A stretch of DNA of 64,000 nt. It comes from Enterobacter cloacae. Its GTDB lineage: Bacteria; Pseudomonadota; Gammaproteobacteria; Enterobacterales; Enterobacteriaceae. The notes under the pieces are model-generated. The model saw nothing but the letters and a program-made list of their open reading frames with translations. It made no database searches and was not told the DNA's origin. Every line of letters begins with the position of its first letter. The first letter of the stretch is position 1. The position numbers were made by a program, and so were the translations under genes. Location of the stretch: the NCBI RefSeq assembly GCF_013375935.1, contig NZ_CP056117.1, positions 2,294,001-2,358,000 of the forward strand, given 5' to 3'. Positions 12,781 to 21,355 of this stretch are shown piece by piece.

Positions 12781-12808
12781 TTGAATGCCCGGTCCACCGG
12801 GCATTCAA
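12781..12808. terminator. Palindrome between convergent yfiF and ung, probable bidirectional terminator
   Basis: A perfect 13-bp inverted repeat (ttgaatgcccggt / accgggcattcaa) with a 2-nt centre fills the gap between the two convergent stop codons. The T runs on either side are short, so termination strength is uncertain. Confidence 0.6.
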
Positions 12809-12815
12809 ACTCAAA

Positions 12816-13505
12816 TTACTCACTTTCTGCCGGTAACACAGGCATCCAGTCAATTGGCTTTTCGCCACGCTTTTCCAGCCACTCATTCGTCAGAACAAAA
12901 TGATTACTGCCAAAGAAACCGCGGTGTGCAGACAGCGGCGACGGGTGCGGTGCCTTCAGAACGTGATGTCGCTGACGATCGATAATCGCCCCTTTCTTCT
13001 GCGCATGCGAACCCCAGAGTAAAAATACGACGCCTTCTCGGTGCTCATTAATCAGGCTGATTACCTTATCGGTAAAGGTTTCCCATCCCAGGCTGGCGTG
13101 AGAGTGTGCCTGACCCGCCCGAACGGTTAACACGGTATTCAGCAGCAGCACGCCCTGGCGGGCCCAGCTTTCCAGGTAACCATGATTAGGGCGGGTAAAG
13201 CCGGGGATCGTTCCTTCCAGCTCTTTATACATATTCAGCAGAGAAGGGGGGATAGCCACGCCAGGACGAACGGAGAACGCCAGTCCGTGAGCCTGACCGG
13301 GGCCGTGGTAAGGATCCTGTCCCAGAATAACCACCTTCACATCGCTCAGTTCGGTGTAGCGAAAGGCGTTAAACACATCCTTCTGCGGCGGATAAATTGT
13401 CTGTCCGGCCTGCCGTTCAGCCGCAACGGTGCTGAGGGTCTGGATAAAGTAGGGCTGCTGCTTCTCTTCTGCCAGCACGTCATGCCAGGTTAAAGGTGTG
13501 GTCAT
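12816..13505 (-). CDS. ung: Uracil-DNA glycosylase
   Basis: Ung removes uracil from DNA to start base excision repair. The protein is 229 aa, the E. coli length. The catalytic water-activating motif [18 protein letters not shown] is present, and the second active-site motif [11 protein letters not shown] contains the catalytic His and the DNA-intercalating loop. It converges on yfiF. The start ATG is preceded by a purine-rich site. Confidence 0.97.
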   Translation of the reverse strand: MTTPLTWHDVLAEEKQQPYFIQTLSTVAAERQAGQTIYPPQKDVFNAFRYTELSDVKVVILGQDPYHGPGQAHGLAFSVRPGVAIPPSLLNMYKELEGTIPGFTRPNHGYLESWARQGVLLLNTVLTVRAGQAHSHASLGWETFTDKVISLINEHREGVVFLLWGSHAQKKGAIIDRQRHHVLKAPHPSPLSAHRGFFGSNHFVLTNEWLEKRGEKPIDWMPVLPAESE

Positions 13506-13647
13506 CTCGCTCTCCTGCGAATTTCATTCTGTGCCTAGCTTACCTGCTAAAGCCCGGTGAGCAAAATTACGCGCTGAAAAGTGGGCTAACTCGCTAAATT
13601 TATTTTAGAAAGGATGCGGGGGAAGTTGAATTGGTAAGATGTGAAAA

Positions 13648-13661
13648 TTGATCTGAAGCAA
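13648..13661 (+). promoter_or_regulatory. Upstream FNR box of grcA
   Basis: The sequence ttgatctgaagcaa matches the FNR palindrome TTGAT-N4-ATCAA at 9 of 10 specified positions. Its centre (13654.5) is exactly 53 bp upstream of the second FNR box. This is the -93.5 and -40.5 pair described for E. coli yfiD, where the distal site tunes expression under microaerobic conditions. Confidence 0.8.
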
Positions 13662-13700
13662 TAAATCCTGACCACACTCTTTATGTGGTTAGTGTTTTTG

Positions 13701-13741
13701 TTGATTTAAATCAATAAATCACCCGGGGCTGAATGTTATAT
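13701..13741 (+). promoter_or_regulatory. Proximal FNR box and -10 of the grcA promoter
   Basis: A perfect FNR palindrome ttgatttaaatcaa lies at 13701-13714, and a -10-like hexamer ttatat at 13736-13741. Transcription would begin near 13748, placing the FNR box at -40.5, the class II activation position. This predicts strong anaerobic induction, as known for E. coli grcA. Confidence 0.87.
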
Positions 13742-13820
13742 ATACACACAACAAACAATGGTTTTACCAATTGGCCGCAAAAGGCCAGCATCAGTTAATG
13801 TAGCCTAAGGGAGGCAACAC

Positions 13821-14204
13821 ATGATTACAGGTATCCAGATTACTAAAGCTGCAAACGACGACCTGCTGAACTCTTTCTGGCTGCTGGACAGCGAGAAAAA
13901 CGAAGCGCGCTGTGTAGTAGCGAAATCCGGTTTTGCGGAAGACGAAATCGTTCCGGTTAACAAGCTGGGCGAAATTGAATACCGTGAAATTCCAATGGAA
14001 GTGCAGCCAGAAGTGCGTGTAGAAGGCGGTCAGCACCTGAACGTTAACGTTCTGCGTCGCGAAACGCTGATGGATGCCGTTGAGCACCCTGAAAAATACC
14101 CACAGCTGACCATCCGCGTGTCTGGCTATGCGGTACGTTTCAACTCTCTGACCCCGGAACAGCAGCGCGACGTTATCGCCCGTACCTTTACTGAAAGCCT
14201 GTAA
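13821..14204 (+). CDS. grcA: Autonomous glycyl radical cofactor GrcA
   Basis: GrcA (YfiD) replaces the oxygen-damaged C-terminal part of pyruvate formate-lyase. The 127-aa protein ends in the glycyl radical domain [27 protein letters not shown], with the radical Gly at residue 102 as in E. coli. The ribosome binding site (aaggagg-like, taagggaggc) is strong. Two FNR boxes lie upstream and a bidirectional terminator follows. Confidence 0.97.
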   Translation: MITGIQITKAANDDLLNSFWLLDSEKNEARCVVAKSGFAEDEIVPVNKLGEIEYREIPMEVQPEVRVEGGQHLNVNVLRRETLMDAVEHPEKYPQLTIRVSGYAVRFNSLTPEQQRDVIARTFTESL

Positions 14205-14228
14205 GGCTTCAGCCACGGGGGTGGAATA

Positions 14229-14258
14229 AAAAAGCCGGGACATGTCCCGGCTTTTTTT
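14229..14258. terminator. Bidirectional terminator between grcA and srmB
   Basis: A perfect 20-bp palindrome (agccgggaca tgtcccggct, 14233-14252) is flanked by A and T runs on both sides, so it can end transcripts from both convergent genes. The srmB stop codon overlaps its edge. Confidence 0.93.
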
Positions 14259-15586
14259 TACTCTTCAGTTTTTGTCTCTGGCGCAGCAGAGCTTGGCTTA
14301 CGGCGCTTACCAATGTTTTTGGTATCGCGGTGGCGCTGCTTCACGCGCGGCTTCTCTTTTTCTTTCTCTTTTCTTTCTGCACGTTTCGCGAGCGCTTTCT
14401 TGGACGGTTTACCCGTCATTTTTTCACTCGGTGCACGCGTGGTCGGACGAAGCCCGTCAATGACGCGAGCTTTCAGCGGCTCATCAACGTAGCGGCCAAT
14501 TTTCTGCAACAGCAGATGGTCGTGCGCTTCTACCAGAGAAATGGCAATACCTTTGCGGCCCGCACGACCGGTACGGCCAATACGGTGCAGGTAGGTATCA
14601 CCGCTGCGCGGCATGTCGAAGTTGATCACGTGGCTCACGTCCGGGATGTCGATTCCGCGTGCGGCAACGTCGGTGGCAACCAGCACGTTCACGCGACCAT
14701 CGGTCAGGCGCTTAATCCCTTCGGTACGCTTAACCTGCGCCATTTCACCTTCGAGATAGCAGTTGTTGATGCCAGCGTTGCGCAGCATTTCAGCCAGCTC
14801 GTGCACGCGCTCGCGTTTACGTACGAATACGATGCTACGGGTCGCGTCTTCCTGCTTGAGCAGGTGTTTAAGCAATTCAACCTTGTGTTCAAGATTGTCC
14901 GCACGGTAGTACCACTGGTGGATCTTCTTACGCTCACGCGTCGATGGCGTGGCGGACACTTCCACCGGATCTTCCAGCAGACGTTCAGCGAAATCTTTAA
15001 TGGCATCCCCTTCAAGGGTTGCCGAGAACAGCATGGTCTGGTTACGCCAGCGCGTTTCACCCGCGATGTGTTCGATATCCTGCGCAAAGCCCATGTCCAG
15101 CATGCGGTCGGCTTCGTCGAGGATTAACGTTTCAACCGCGCGGCAGTCGAAGTTCTCTTCTTTGATGTATTGCAGCAGGCGGCCGGTCGTCGCAACAACA
15201 ATATCCTGGTTTTCGCTGAACACTTCGGCGTGGTTCATGTACGCAACGCCGCCGGTGATGGTGGCGATATCCAGATGGGTGTTCGCCGCCAGTTCACGCG
15301 CGTGTTCTGCAACCTGCATCGCCAGTTCACGGGTCGGCGTCAGGATCAAAATACGCGGCGGGCCGGATTTTTTACGCGGAAAATCGAGCAAATGCTGCAA
15401 CACAGGCAGCAAGTAGGCTGCTGTCTTCCCCGTGCCGGTTGGCGCAGAACCGAGCACATCGCGGCCCTCAAGCGCAGGCGGAATGGCCGCGGCCTGAATG
15501 GCGGTCGGGCGTGTAAAGCCTTTGCTCTCAAGTGCATTGAGCAGGCTTTCATCGAGTTCAAGTTCGGAAAAAGTCGTTACAGTCAT
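14258..15586 (-). CDS. srmB: ATP-dependent DEAD-box RNA helicase SrmB
   Basis: SrmB unwinds RNA during early assembly of the 50S subunit. The 442-aa protein has the helicase motifs in order: Q motif (FTRPTAIQ), motif I (APTGTGKT), [10 protein letters not shown], the DEAD box ([14 protein letters not shown]), SAT (FSATLEG), and in the second domain [20 protein letters not shown] and [13 protein letters not shown]. The C-terminal tail of about 65 residues is lysine and arginine rich and probably binds RNA. It diverges from trmN6. Confidence 0.96.
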   Translation of the reverse strand: MTVTTFSELELDESLLNALESKGFTRPTAIQAAAIPPALEGRDVLGSAPTGTGKTAAYLLPVLQHLLDFPRKKSGPPRILILTPTRELAMQVAEHARELAANTHLDIATITGGVAYMNHAEVFSENQDIVVATTGRLLQYIKEENFDCRAVETLILDEADRMLDMGFAQDIEHIAGETRWRNQTMLFSATLEGDAIKDFAERLLEDPVEVSATPSTRERKKIHQWYYRADNLEHKVELLKHLLKQEDATRSIVFVRKRERVHELAEMLRNAGINNCYLEGEMAQVKRTEGIKRLTDGRVNVLVATDVAARGIDIPDVSHVINFDMPRSGDTYLHRIGRTGRAGRKGIAISLVEAHDHLLLQKIGRYVDEPLKARVIDGLRPTTRAPSEKMTGKPSKKALAKRAERKEKEKEKPRVKQRHRDTKNIGKRRKPSSAAPETKTEE

Positions 15587-15718
15587 GTTCTACCTCTGTG
15601 TGGGGCGCTGATTATAGACGTTACGGCTGTAATCTTCATCTGTTTGTATGGATATCGCTTTTCGACCACTTCGCTTTCCCCTATGCTACTCCAGTTTCAC
15701 TCAGAAGGTTGCCCTGAC

Positions 15719-16456
15719 ATGTCTCAACTCAAAGCGCAGCTGCGCCGCGATGGCTTTACGTTTAAACAATTTTTTGTGGCGCACGATCGCTGTGCGATGA
15801 AGGTCGGTACAGATGGTATTTTACTGGGCGCATGGGCACCTGTCGCAGGTGTAAAGCGCATTCTGGATATTGGTACGGGCAGCGGACTGCAGGCGCTGAT
15901 GCTTGCACAGCGAACCGAAGAGCACGTCACGATCGATGCCGTTGAGCTTGATCCTCAGGCGGCGGCGCAGGCAGGAGAAAATGCCGCTGAATCGCCGTGG
16001 GCTGACCGCGTCAGGGTTATCTGTGCTGATGTCCTGGCCTGGGCGCCAGAGCAGACGGCGCGTTACGATTTAATTGTCAGCAACCCGCCGTATTTCGAGC
16101 CGGGCGTGGAGTGTGGATCGCCGGAGCGCGAGCAGGCACGGTACACCGCTTCGCTCGATCACAAGGCGCTGCTGACCAGCGCGGCTGAGCTAATCTCGGA
16201 AGAGGGATTTTTCTGCGTGGTATTGCCGGAAAGCACGGGCAATACGTTTATTGAGATAGCTCGCGAGATCGGCTGGAAACTGCGGCTGCGTACCGATATT
16301 TCGGATACGGAAGGCCGCTTGCCGCATCGCGTGCTGCTGGCGCTCTCGCCAAAAGAGGGGGAGTGCTTTATCGACAGGATGGTCATTCGCGGGCCAGACC
16401 AGCGCTATTCCGAAGATTACACTGCCCTGACCCAGGCCTTTTATCTGTTTATGTGA
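15719..16456 (+). CDS. trmN6: tRNA1(Val) (adenine(37)-N6)-methyltransferase
   Basis: TrmN6 (YfiC) methylates A37 of tRNA-Val. The 245-aa product has a class I SAM-binding fold with ILDIGTGSG at residues 48-56 and the N6-adenine catalytic motif NPPY at 122-125. The frame is open far upstream through srmB, but the ATG at 15719 gives the exact E. coli length. The 3' end overlaps the convergent nadB by 16 bp. Confidence 0.95.
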   Translation: MSQLKAQLRRDGFTFKQFFVAHDRCAMKVGTDGILLGAWAPVAGVKRILDIGTGSGLQALMLAQRTEEHVTIDAVELDPQAAAQAGENAAESPWADRVRVICADVLAWAPEQTARYDLIVSNPPYFEPGVECGSPEREQARYTASLDHKALLTSAAELISEEGFFCVVLPESTGNTFIEIAREIGWKLRLRTDISDTEGRLPHRVLLALSPKEGECFIDRMVIRGPDQRYSEDYTALTQAFYLFM

Positions 16457-18060
16457 ACCTGCGGCGATAATACCGACGGGCCGGACGTTTCCAGCTGGTC
16501 GGGATAATCCAGGGTGTAATGCAGACCCCGGCTCTCTTTACGCATCATCGCGCAGCGCACAATCAGCTCGGCAACCTGCACGAGGTTGCGCAGCTCCAGC
16601 AGGTTATTTGAGACGCGGAAGTTGGCGTAATAGTCATCAATTTCCTGCTGCAGCATCATGATGCGCCGTAACGCGCGCTCCAGACGCTTCGTCGTGCGTA
16701 CAATCCCAACATAATCCCACATAAAAAGCCGCAGCTCGTGCCAGTTATGCTGTATAACAACCAGTTCGTCCGGGTTTTCTACCCGGCTTTCATCCCATGC
16801 CGGCAAGTGCGTTGTCGGACGCGCATAAGGCATGCGTCTGGTAATATCTTCCGCAGCAGACCATCCATACACCAGACACTCCAGCAGCGAGTTTGATGCC
16901 ATGCGGTTTGCGCCGTGCAGGCCGGTATAGCTGACCTCGCCAATCGCGTACAGACCATCCACGTCAGTCCGCCCATGATCGTCAACCATCACCCCGCCGC
17001 AGGTATAGTGGGCCGCGGGCACAATCGGTACCGGATCGCGGGTCAAATCAATGCCCAGGCCCAGCAGCTTTTCATAAATCATCGGGAAGTGCTGGCGAAT
17101 AAAGTCTGCCGGCTTGTGGCTAATGTCCAGATACATACAGTCCACGCCAAGACGCTTCATCTCGTGGTCAATGGCCCGGGCCACGATATCGCGCGGTGCC
17201 AGTTCACCTCTGGCATCAAAATCCGGCATAAACCGGGTACCATCGGGGCGTTTCAGGTATGCGCCTTCGCCGCGCAGCGCCTCCGTCAGGAGGAAGTTTC
17301 GCGCCTGGGGATGGAACAGGGCAGTAGGATGGAACTGATTGAACTCCAGGTTCGCCACGCGGCAGCCCGCGCGCCAGGCCATGGCGATACCGTCTCCGGA
17401 GGCGATATCCGGGTTAGTCGTATATTGATAAACCTTCGAGGCTCCGCCGGTCGCCAGCACGACGGCTTTCGCCTGACAGGTTTCCACCTTCTCTTTATTG
17501 CGATTCCATACCCAGGCGCCGACAACCCGACGCGTACCGGGCAGGCCAATCTTGTCGGATATGATCAGGTCAACGGCGTTGCTGCGCTCCAGCACGCGAA
17601 TATTAGGATGGCTGAGCGCTTTGCTGACCAGCGTCGTTTCCACCGCTTTTCCGGTTGCATCCGCTGCGTGCAAAATGCGGCGATGGCTGTGTCCGCCTTC
17701 TCGGGTCAGGTGATAGCTCGCTTCACCGTTAGGCTGAACCTGCGTATCGAACAGCACGCCCTGGTCAATGAGCCACTGCACGCAGTGGCGGGCATTGCTG
17801 GCGACGAATTCTGCGGCATGCTTATCCACGATCCCGGCACCGGCAACCAGGGTATCTTCAACGTGTGAGGCGATGCTGTCAGCCTCATCAAACACGGCTG
17901 CAATACCGCCCTGAGCATAAAAGGTGGACCCTTCGCTCATCGGCCCTTTACTCAGCACGATTACGTTCTGATGTTCCGCCAGGCGCAGCGCGAGGGAGAG
18001 GCCGGCAGCACCGCTACCGATGATCAGTACATCACAATGAAGTTCAGGCGTAGTATTCAT
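16441..18060 (-). CDS. nadB: L-aspartate oxidase
   Basis: NadB oxidises aspartate to iminoaspartate, the first step of de novo NAD synthesis, and works with NadA. The 539-aa flavoprotein starts with the dinucleotide-binding motif [19 protein letters not shown] and contains the family segments [37 protein letters not shown] and [10 protein letters not shown]. The start codon lies 6 bp from a perfect NadR operator, so NAD-dependent repression by NadR is expected. It diverges from rpoE across 426 bp. Confidence 0.97.
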   Translation of the reverse strand: MNTTPELHCDVLIIGSGAAGLSLALRLAEHQNVIVLSKGPMSEGSTFYAQGGIAAVFDEADSIASHVEDTLVAGAGIVDKHAAEFVASNARHCVQWLIDQGVLFDTQVQPNGEASYHLTREGGHSHRRILHAADATGKAVETTLVSKALSHPNIRVLERSNAVDLIISDKIGLPGTRRVVGAWVWNRNKEKVETCQAKAVVLATGGASKVYQYTTNPDIASGDGIAMAWRAGCRVANLEFNQFHPTALFHPQARNFLLTEALRGEGAYLKRPDGTRFMPDFDARGELAPRDIVARAIDHEMKRLGVDCMYLDISHKPADFIRQHFPMIYEKLLGLGIDLTRDPVPIVPAAHYTCGGVMVDDHGRTDVDGLYAIGEVSYTGLHGANRMASNSLLECLVYGWSAAEDITRRMPYARPTTHLPAWDESRVENPDELVVIQHNWHELRLFMWDYVGIVRTTKRLERALRRIMMLQQEIDDYYANFRVSNNLLELRNLVQVAELIVRCAMMRKESRGLHYTLDYPDQLETSGPSVLSPQVHINR

Positions 18061-18066
18061 GATGTT

Positions 18067-18084
18067 TGTTTAATTTACTAAACA
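18067..18084 (-). promoter_or_regulatory. NadR operator of nadB
   Basis: The sequence tgtttaatttactaaaca is a perfect match to the NadR box TGTTTA-N6-TAAACA and sits immediately upstream of the nadB start codon. NadR represses NAD synthesis genes when NAD is plentiful in enterobacteria. Confidence 0.9.
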
Positions 18085-18374
18085 TGGTTTGGGCAGAATA
18101 GCATTGTGATGCGAGATGTCGCACGTTTTTTTTAAAGCGTGTTGCAATGACTAAACGAAAGGCATGAAGTTAAATAAGCACTAAATACCAGGAAATATTT
18201 TGCGAAGCAGGTCGTTAGCTTCAGATTTTGTGGTGAAATAAAGCCTGTGTTGCGTTACTCTTCTGACGATAAAGTTGATGATTCTTGTCAGAAAGTGGGT
18301 GCGTATCGTGAACAGACTTATAATGAGAGAAAATGAACGGTCTGCGGCGCGATGAACAAAAACAAAGGCGTAAC

Positions 18375-18402
18375 GGAACTTATTGAAGAACATACACTCT
18401 AA
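18375..18402 (+). promoter_or_regulatory. Sigma-E promoter of the rpoE operon
   Basis: A -35 element ggaactt (18375-18381) and a -10 element tctaa (18398-18402) are separated by 16 bp, matching the sigma-E consensus GGAACTT-N16-TCTAA. Transcription would start near 18409. This is the autoregulated promoter by which RpoE drives its own operon. The stretch 18085-18374 shows no gene; it should also carry housekeeping promoters that I could not assign. Confidence 0.88.
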
Positions 18403-18424
18403 TTCGGTGCTTGCTCAAAGTGCA

Positions 18425-18490
18425 ATGTTGTTAGAGTGGCGTTTCGATAACGCGTGGAATTTAGGTTTGGGGAGACATTACCTCGGATGA
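18425..18490 (+). CDS. Candidate leader ORF upstream of rpoE (rseD-like)
   Basis: A frame open from 18374 ends at TGA 18488-18490, which overlaps the rpoE start as ATGA. The ATG at 18425 gives a 21-residue peptide beginning MLLEWRF and ending GRHYLG; TTG 18383 or GTG 18407 would give longer forms. Only the GTG and ATG starts are within reach of a transcript from the sigma-E promoter, and GTG 18407 is at its very edge. In E. coli a leader ORF called rseD is reported to be translationally coupled to rpoE. I did not verify the sequence match, so the identity is inference from position and overlap. Confidence 0.5.
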   Translation: MLLEWRFDNAWNLGLGRHYLG

Positions 18491-19062
18491 GCGAGCAGTT
18501 AACGGACCAGGTCCTGGTTGAACGGGTCCAGAAGGGAGATCAGAAAGCCTTTAACCTACTGGTGGTGCGCTACCAGCATAAGGTGGCGAGTCTGGTTTCC
18601 CGCTATGTACCGTCAGGCGATGTGCCTGATGTTGTACAAGAGTCTTTTATTAAGGCCTATCGCGCGCTGGATTCATTCCGGGGGGATAGTGCTTTTTACA
18701 CCTGGCTGTATCGTATTGCTGTCAATACGGCTAAGAATTATTTGGTTGCTCAGGGGCGTCGTCCACCGTCAAGCGATGTCGATGCTATCGACGCTGAAAA
18801 TTTCGAAAGTGGCGGCGCGCTGAAAGAAATTTCGAACCCTGAGAACTTAATGTTGTCAGAAGAACTGAGACAAATCGTTTTTCGCACGATCGAGTCGCTC
18901 CCGGAAGATTTACGCATGGCAATTACGTTACGGGAGCTGGATGGCCTAAGCTATGAAGAGATAGCCGCCATCATGGATTGTCCGGTCGGCACGGTTCGTT
19001 CACGAATTTTCCGTGCGCGAGAAGCCATTGATAATAAAGTTCAACCGCTTATCAGGCGTTGA
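18487..19062 (+). CDS. rpoE: RNA polymerase sigma-E factor (RpoE, envelope stress)
   Basis: An ECF sigma factor of 191 aa, the E. coli length and almost the same sequence. Region 2 is visible as FNLLVVRYQHKV, DVPDVVQESFIKAYRALDSF and FYTWLYRIAVNTAKN; region 4 as LPEDLRMAITLRELDGLSYEEIA and VGTVRSRIFRAREAI. It activates genes for outer-membrane protein folding and lipopolysaccharide transport. It is held inactive by RseA, encoded 31 bp downstream. The start ATG overlaps the stop of a leader ORF. Confidence 0.98.
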   Translation: MSEQLTDQVLVERVQKGDQKAFNLLVVRYQHKVASLVSRYVPSGDVPDVVQESFIKAYRALDSFRGDSAFYTWLYRIAVNTAKNYLVAQGRRPPSSDVDAIDAENFESGGALKEISNPENLMLSEELRQIVFRTIESLPEDLRMAITLRELDGLSYEEIAAIMDCPVGTVRSRIFRAREAIDNKVQPLIRR

Positions 19063-19093
19063 CGATAGCGGGATACTGGAAAAGGTATTAGGC

Positions 19094-19744
19094 ATGCAGA
19101 AAGAAAAACTTTCCGCTTTAATGGATGGTGAAACGCTGGATAGTGAGCTGCTCAATGAGTTGTCTCATTCTCCCGAAATGCAACAGACCTGGGAGAGCTA
19201 TCATCTTATCCGCGACACGATGCGTGGTGATACCAGCGAGGTTCTCCATTTCGATATCTCAGCACGCGTAATGGCGGCCATTGAGAACGAACCTGTTCAT
19301 CAGACCACGCCGCTGATTCCTGAAGCGCAGCCTGCACCACACCAGTGGCAAAAAATGCCGTTCTGGCACAAGGTGCGTCCGTGGGCCAGCCAGCTCACCC
19401 AGATGGGTGTCGCGGCGTGCGTATCGCTTGCAGTTATCGTTGGCGTCCAGCACTATAATACTCAGTCTGAAGCCAGTCAGCAGCCTGAAGCGCCAGTGTT
19501 CAATACGCTGCCGATGATGGGTAAAGCCAGCCCGGTTAGCCTGGGCGTGCCGGCAGATGCATCCGCAAGCGGCGGTCAGCAACAGCAGGTACAGGAGCAG
19601 CGTCGTCGCATTAATGCGATGTTGCAGGATTACGAGCTGCAGCGTCGTCTGCACTCCGAGCAGCTTCAGTTTGAGCAGGCCCAAACCCAGCAGGCTGCTG
19701 TGCAGGTGCCAGGAAACCAAACTTTAGGAACGCAATCGCAGTAA
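19094..19744 (+). CDS. rseA: Anti-sigma-E factor RseA
   Basis: An inner-membrane protein of 216 aa that sequesters sigma-E. The N-terminal cytoplasmic domain (MQKEKLSALMDGETLD onward) binds RpoE, one membrane segment lies near residues 100-118 (MGVAACVSLAVIVGV), and the C-terminal periplasmic domain binds RseB. Under stress it is cut by DegS and RseP. The start at 19094 matches E. coli; the longest frame begins inside rpoE. The stop overlaps the rseB start as TAATG, implying coupled translation. Confidence 0.97.
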   Translation: MQKEKLSALMDGETLDSELLNELSHSPEMQQTWESYHLIRDTMRGDTSEVLHFDISARVMAAIENEPVHQTTPLIPEAQPAPHQWQKMPFWHKVRPWASQLTQMGVAACVSLAVIVGVQHYNTQSEASQQPEAPVFNTLPMMGKASPVSLGVPADASASGGQQQQVQEQRRRINAMLQDYELQRRLHSEQLQFEQAQTQQAAVQVPGNQTLGTQSQ

Positions 19745-20697
19745 TGAAGCAACTTTGGTTCGCCATGTCTTTGATGGCGGGTAGCCTGTTCTTCTCTGCC
19801 AACGCCTCGGCTGATGTTTCATCCGGGGCGTTGTTGCAGCAAATGAATCTGGCCAGCCAGTCACTCAACTACGAGTTGGCATTTATCAGCATCAATAAGC
19901 AGGGTGTCGAGTCGTTACGCTATCGCCACGCCCGCCTTGATAATCAGCCGCTCGCCCAGCTTTTACAGATGGATGGCCCGCGTCGGGAAGTGGTCCAGCG
20001 TGGGAATGAAATCAGCTATTTCGAGCCGGGCCTTGAGCCGTTTACGCTCAATGGCGACTATATCGTTGACTCCCTGCCGTCGCTTATTTATACCGATTTC
20101 AAACGTCTCGCCCCTTACTATGACTTTATCTCAGTAGGGCGCACGCGCATTGCTGACAGGCTGTGCGAAGTGATCCGCGTAGTCGCGCGGGATGGAACGC
20201 GCTATAGCTATATCGTCTGGATCGATGCAGAGACAAAACTGCCGATGCGCGTCGATCTGCTCGATCGCGACGGTGAAACGCTGGAACAGTTCCGCGTGAT
20301 CTCTTTCGACGTAAACACGCAGGTCGGCAACAGCATGCAGAATCTGGCCAAGGCCAGCCTGCCGCCGCTGCTTTCCGTACCTGCCGGCGATTCAGTCAAT
20401 TTCAACTGGGTACCCTCCTGGATCCCGCAAGGCTTTAGCGAAGTGTCCAGCAGCCGTCGCCAGTTACCTACCATTGAAACCCCGGTTGAGTCGCGACTCT
20501 ATTCCGACGGTCTGTTCAGCTTCTCGGTGAACATTAACCGCGCCACGGCCAACAGCTCCGAGCAAATGCTCCGAACCGGACGCCGGACGGTCAGTACGAC
20601 GGTGCGCGACGGTGCAGAAATTACCATTGTCGGCGAGTTACCGCCGCAAACGGCAAAACGCATTTCAGACAGCATTAAGTTCAGGGCTGCGCAATGA
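19744..20697 (+). CDS. rseB: Sigma-E regulatory protein RseB
   Basis: A periplasmic protein that protects RseA from DegS and senses displaced lipopolysaccharide and lipoproteins. The 317-aa product starts with a signal peptide (MKQLWFAMSLMAGSLFFSANASA). The mature part contains the large lipoprotein-carrier-like N-terminal domain and a smaller C-terminal domain (FSFSVNINRA near residue 258). Start and stop overlap with rseA (TAATG) and rseC (ATGA). Confidence 0.97.
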   Translation: MKQLWFAMSLMAGSLFFSANASADVSSGALLQQMNLASQSLNYELAFISINKQGVESLRYRHARLDNQPLAQLLQMDGPRREVVQRGNEISYFEPGLEPFTLNGDYIVDSLPSLIYTDFKRLAPYYDFISVGRTRIADRLCEVIRVVARDGTRYSYIVWIDAETKLPMRVDLLDRDGETLEQFRVISFDVNTQVGNSMQNLAKASLPPLLSVPAGDSVNFNWVPSWIPQGFSEVSSSRRQLPTIETPVESRLYSDGLFSFSVNINRATANSSEQMLRTGRRTVSTTVRDGAEITIVGELPPQTAKRISDSIKFRAAQ

Positions 20698-21170
20698 TTA
20701 AAGAGTGGGCCACGGTGGTATCCTGGCAGGATGGGATTGCGCTGGTCAGCTGTGACGTTAAAGCGTCATGCAGCAGCTGCGCGTCGCGAGCCGGTTGCGG
20801 CAGCCGCGTGCTGAATAAGCTGGGGCCGCAGACGTCGCACACTATTGCTGTGCCGAGCGAGCTGCCGCTGGTGGCAGGGCAGAAAGTGGAGCTGGGCATC
20901 GCTGAAGGCAGCCTGCTCACCTCTGCCATGCTGGTTTACCTTTCTCCGCTGATTGGCCTGTTCGTCATGGGCGGCGTTTTCCAGATGCTCTTTGGCACCG
21001 ATTTGGCTGCCATGTGCGGTGCCGCTTTAGGCGGCGTGGGTGGTTTTTGGCTTGCAAAAGGCGTTTCCCCGAGGCTTGCCGCCCGGGAAGCGTGGCAGCC
21101 CGTCATCCTCAGCGTTGGGCTGGAACCCAACCAGCTTCGCGTTGAGACGCTCTCTTCTGAGGCCCGGTGA
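20694..21170 (+). CDS. rseC: SoxR-reducing system protein RseC
   Basis: A 158-aa inner-membrane protein with two hydrophobic segments (LTSAMLVYLSPLIGLFVMGG and MCGAALGGVGGFWLA). A cysteine cluster near the N-terminus (ASCSSCASRAGCGS) may bind an iron-sulfur cluster. It works with the Rsx/Rnf complex to reduce SoxR and is the last gene of the rpoE operon. Its start overlaps the rseB stop (ATGA). Confidence 0.95.
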   Translation: MIKEWATVVSWQDGIALVSCDVKASCSSCASRAGCGSRVLNKLGPQTSHTIAVPSELPLVAGQKVELGIAEGSLLTSAMLVYLSPLIGLFVMGGVFQMLFGTDLAAMCGAALGGVGGFWLAKGVSPRLAAREAWQPVILSVGLEPNQLRVETLSSEAR

Positions 21171-21187
21171 TCTGCCGGGCTTTATTA
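21162..21187 (+). terminator. Terminator of the rpoE-rseABC operon
   Basis: The stem gcccgg / ccgggc with a 7-nt loop overlaps the rseC stop codon and is followed by tttattatt. The lepA leader of 168 bp follows; it contains a -10-like tagaat at 21272-21277 but no clear -35. Confidence 0.75.
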
Positions 21188-21355
21188 TTATTTACACCCC
21201 GATAAAGAAAACCTCGTCTCTACGCGCTATACCTGGCTCTAAGTGCATTTCCAGCGGACGAGGATGTAGTGTAGAATGCTGCGTTTTCGCACTGAAAAAC
21301 GTCAGGCTAAGAACAGCGGCCTCCAGGAATTCGTAAGGCATAATTATTTAACTAT

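Noticed and set aside
14330..15127. A 265-codon frame antisense to srmB
   Set aside because: It is a shadow of the helicase gene; composition is skewed to Phe, Val and His as in other antisense frames.
15170..15718. Upstream extension of trmN6 in frame
   Set aside because: The open frame runs antisense through srmB; the ATG at 15719 gives the exact family length.
16915..17868. A 317-codon frame antisense to nadB
   Set aside because: It is a codon-bias shadow of nadB with no recognisable motif.
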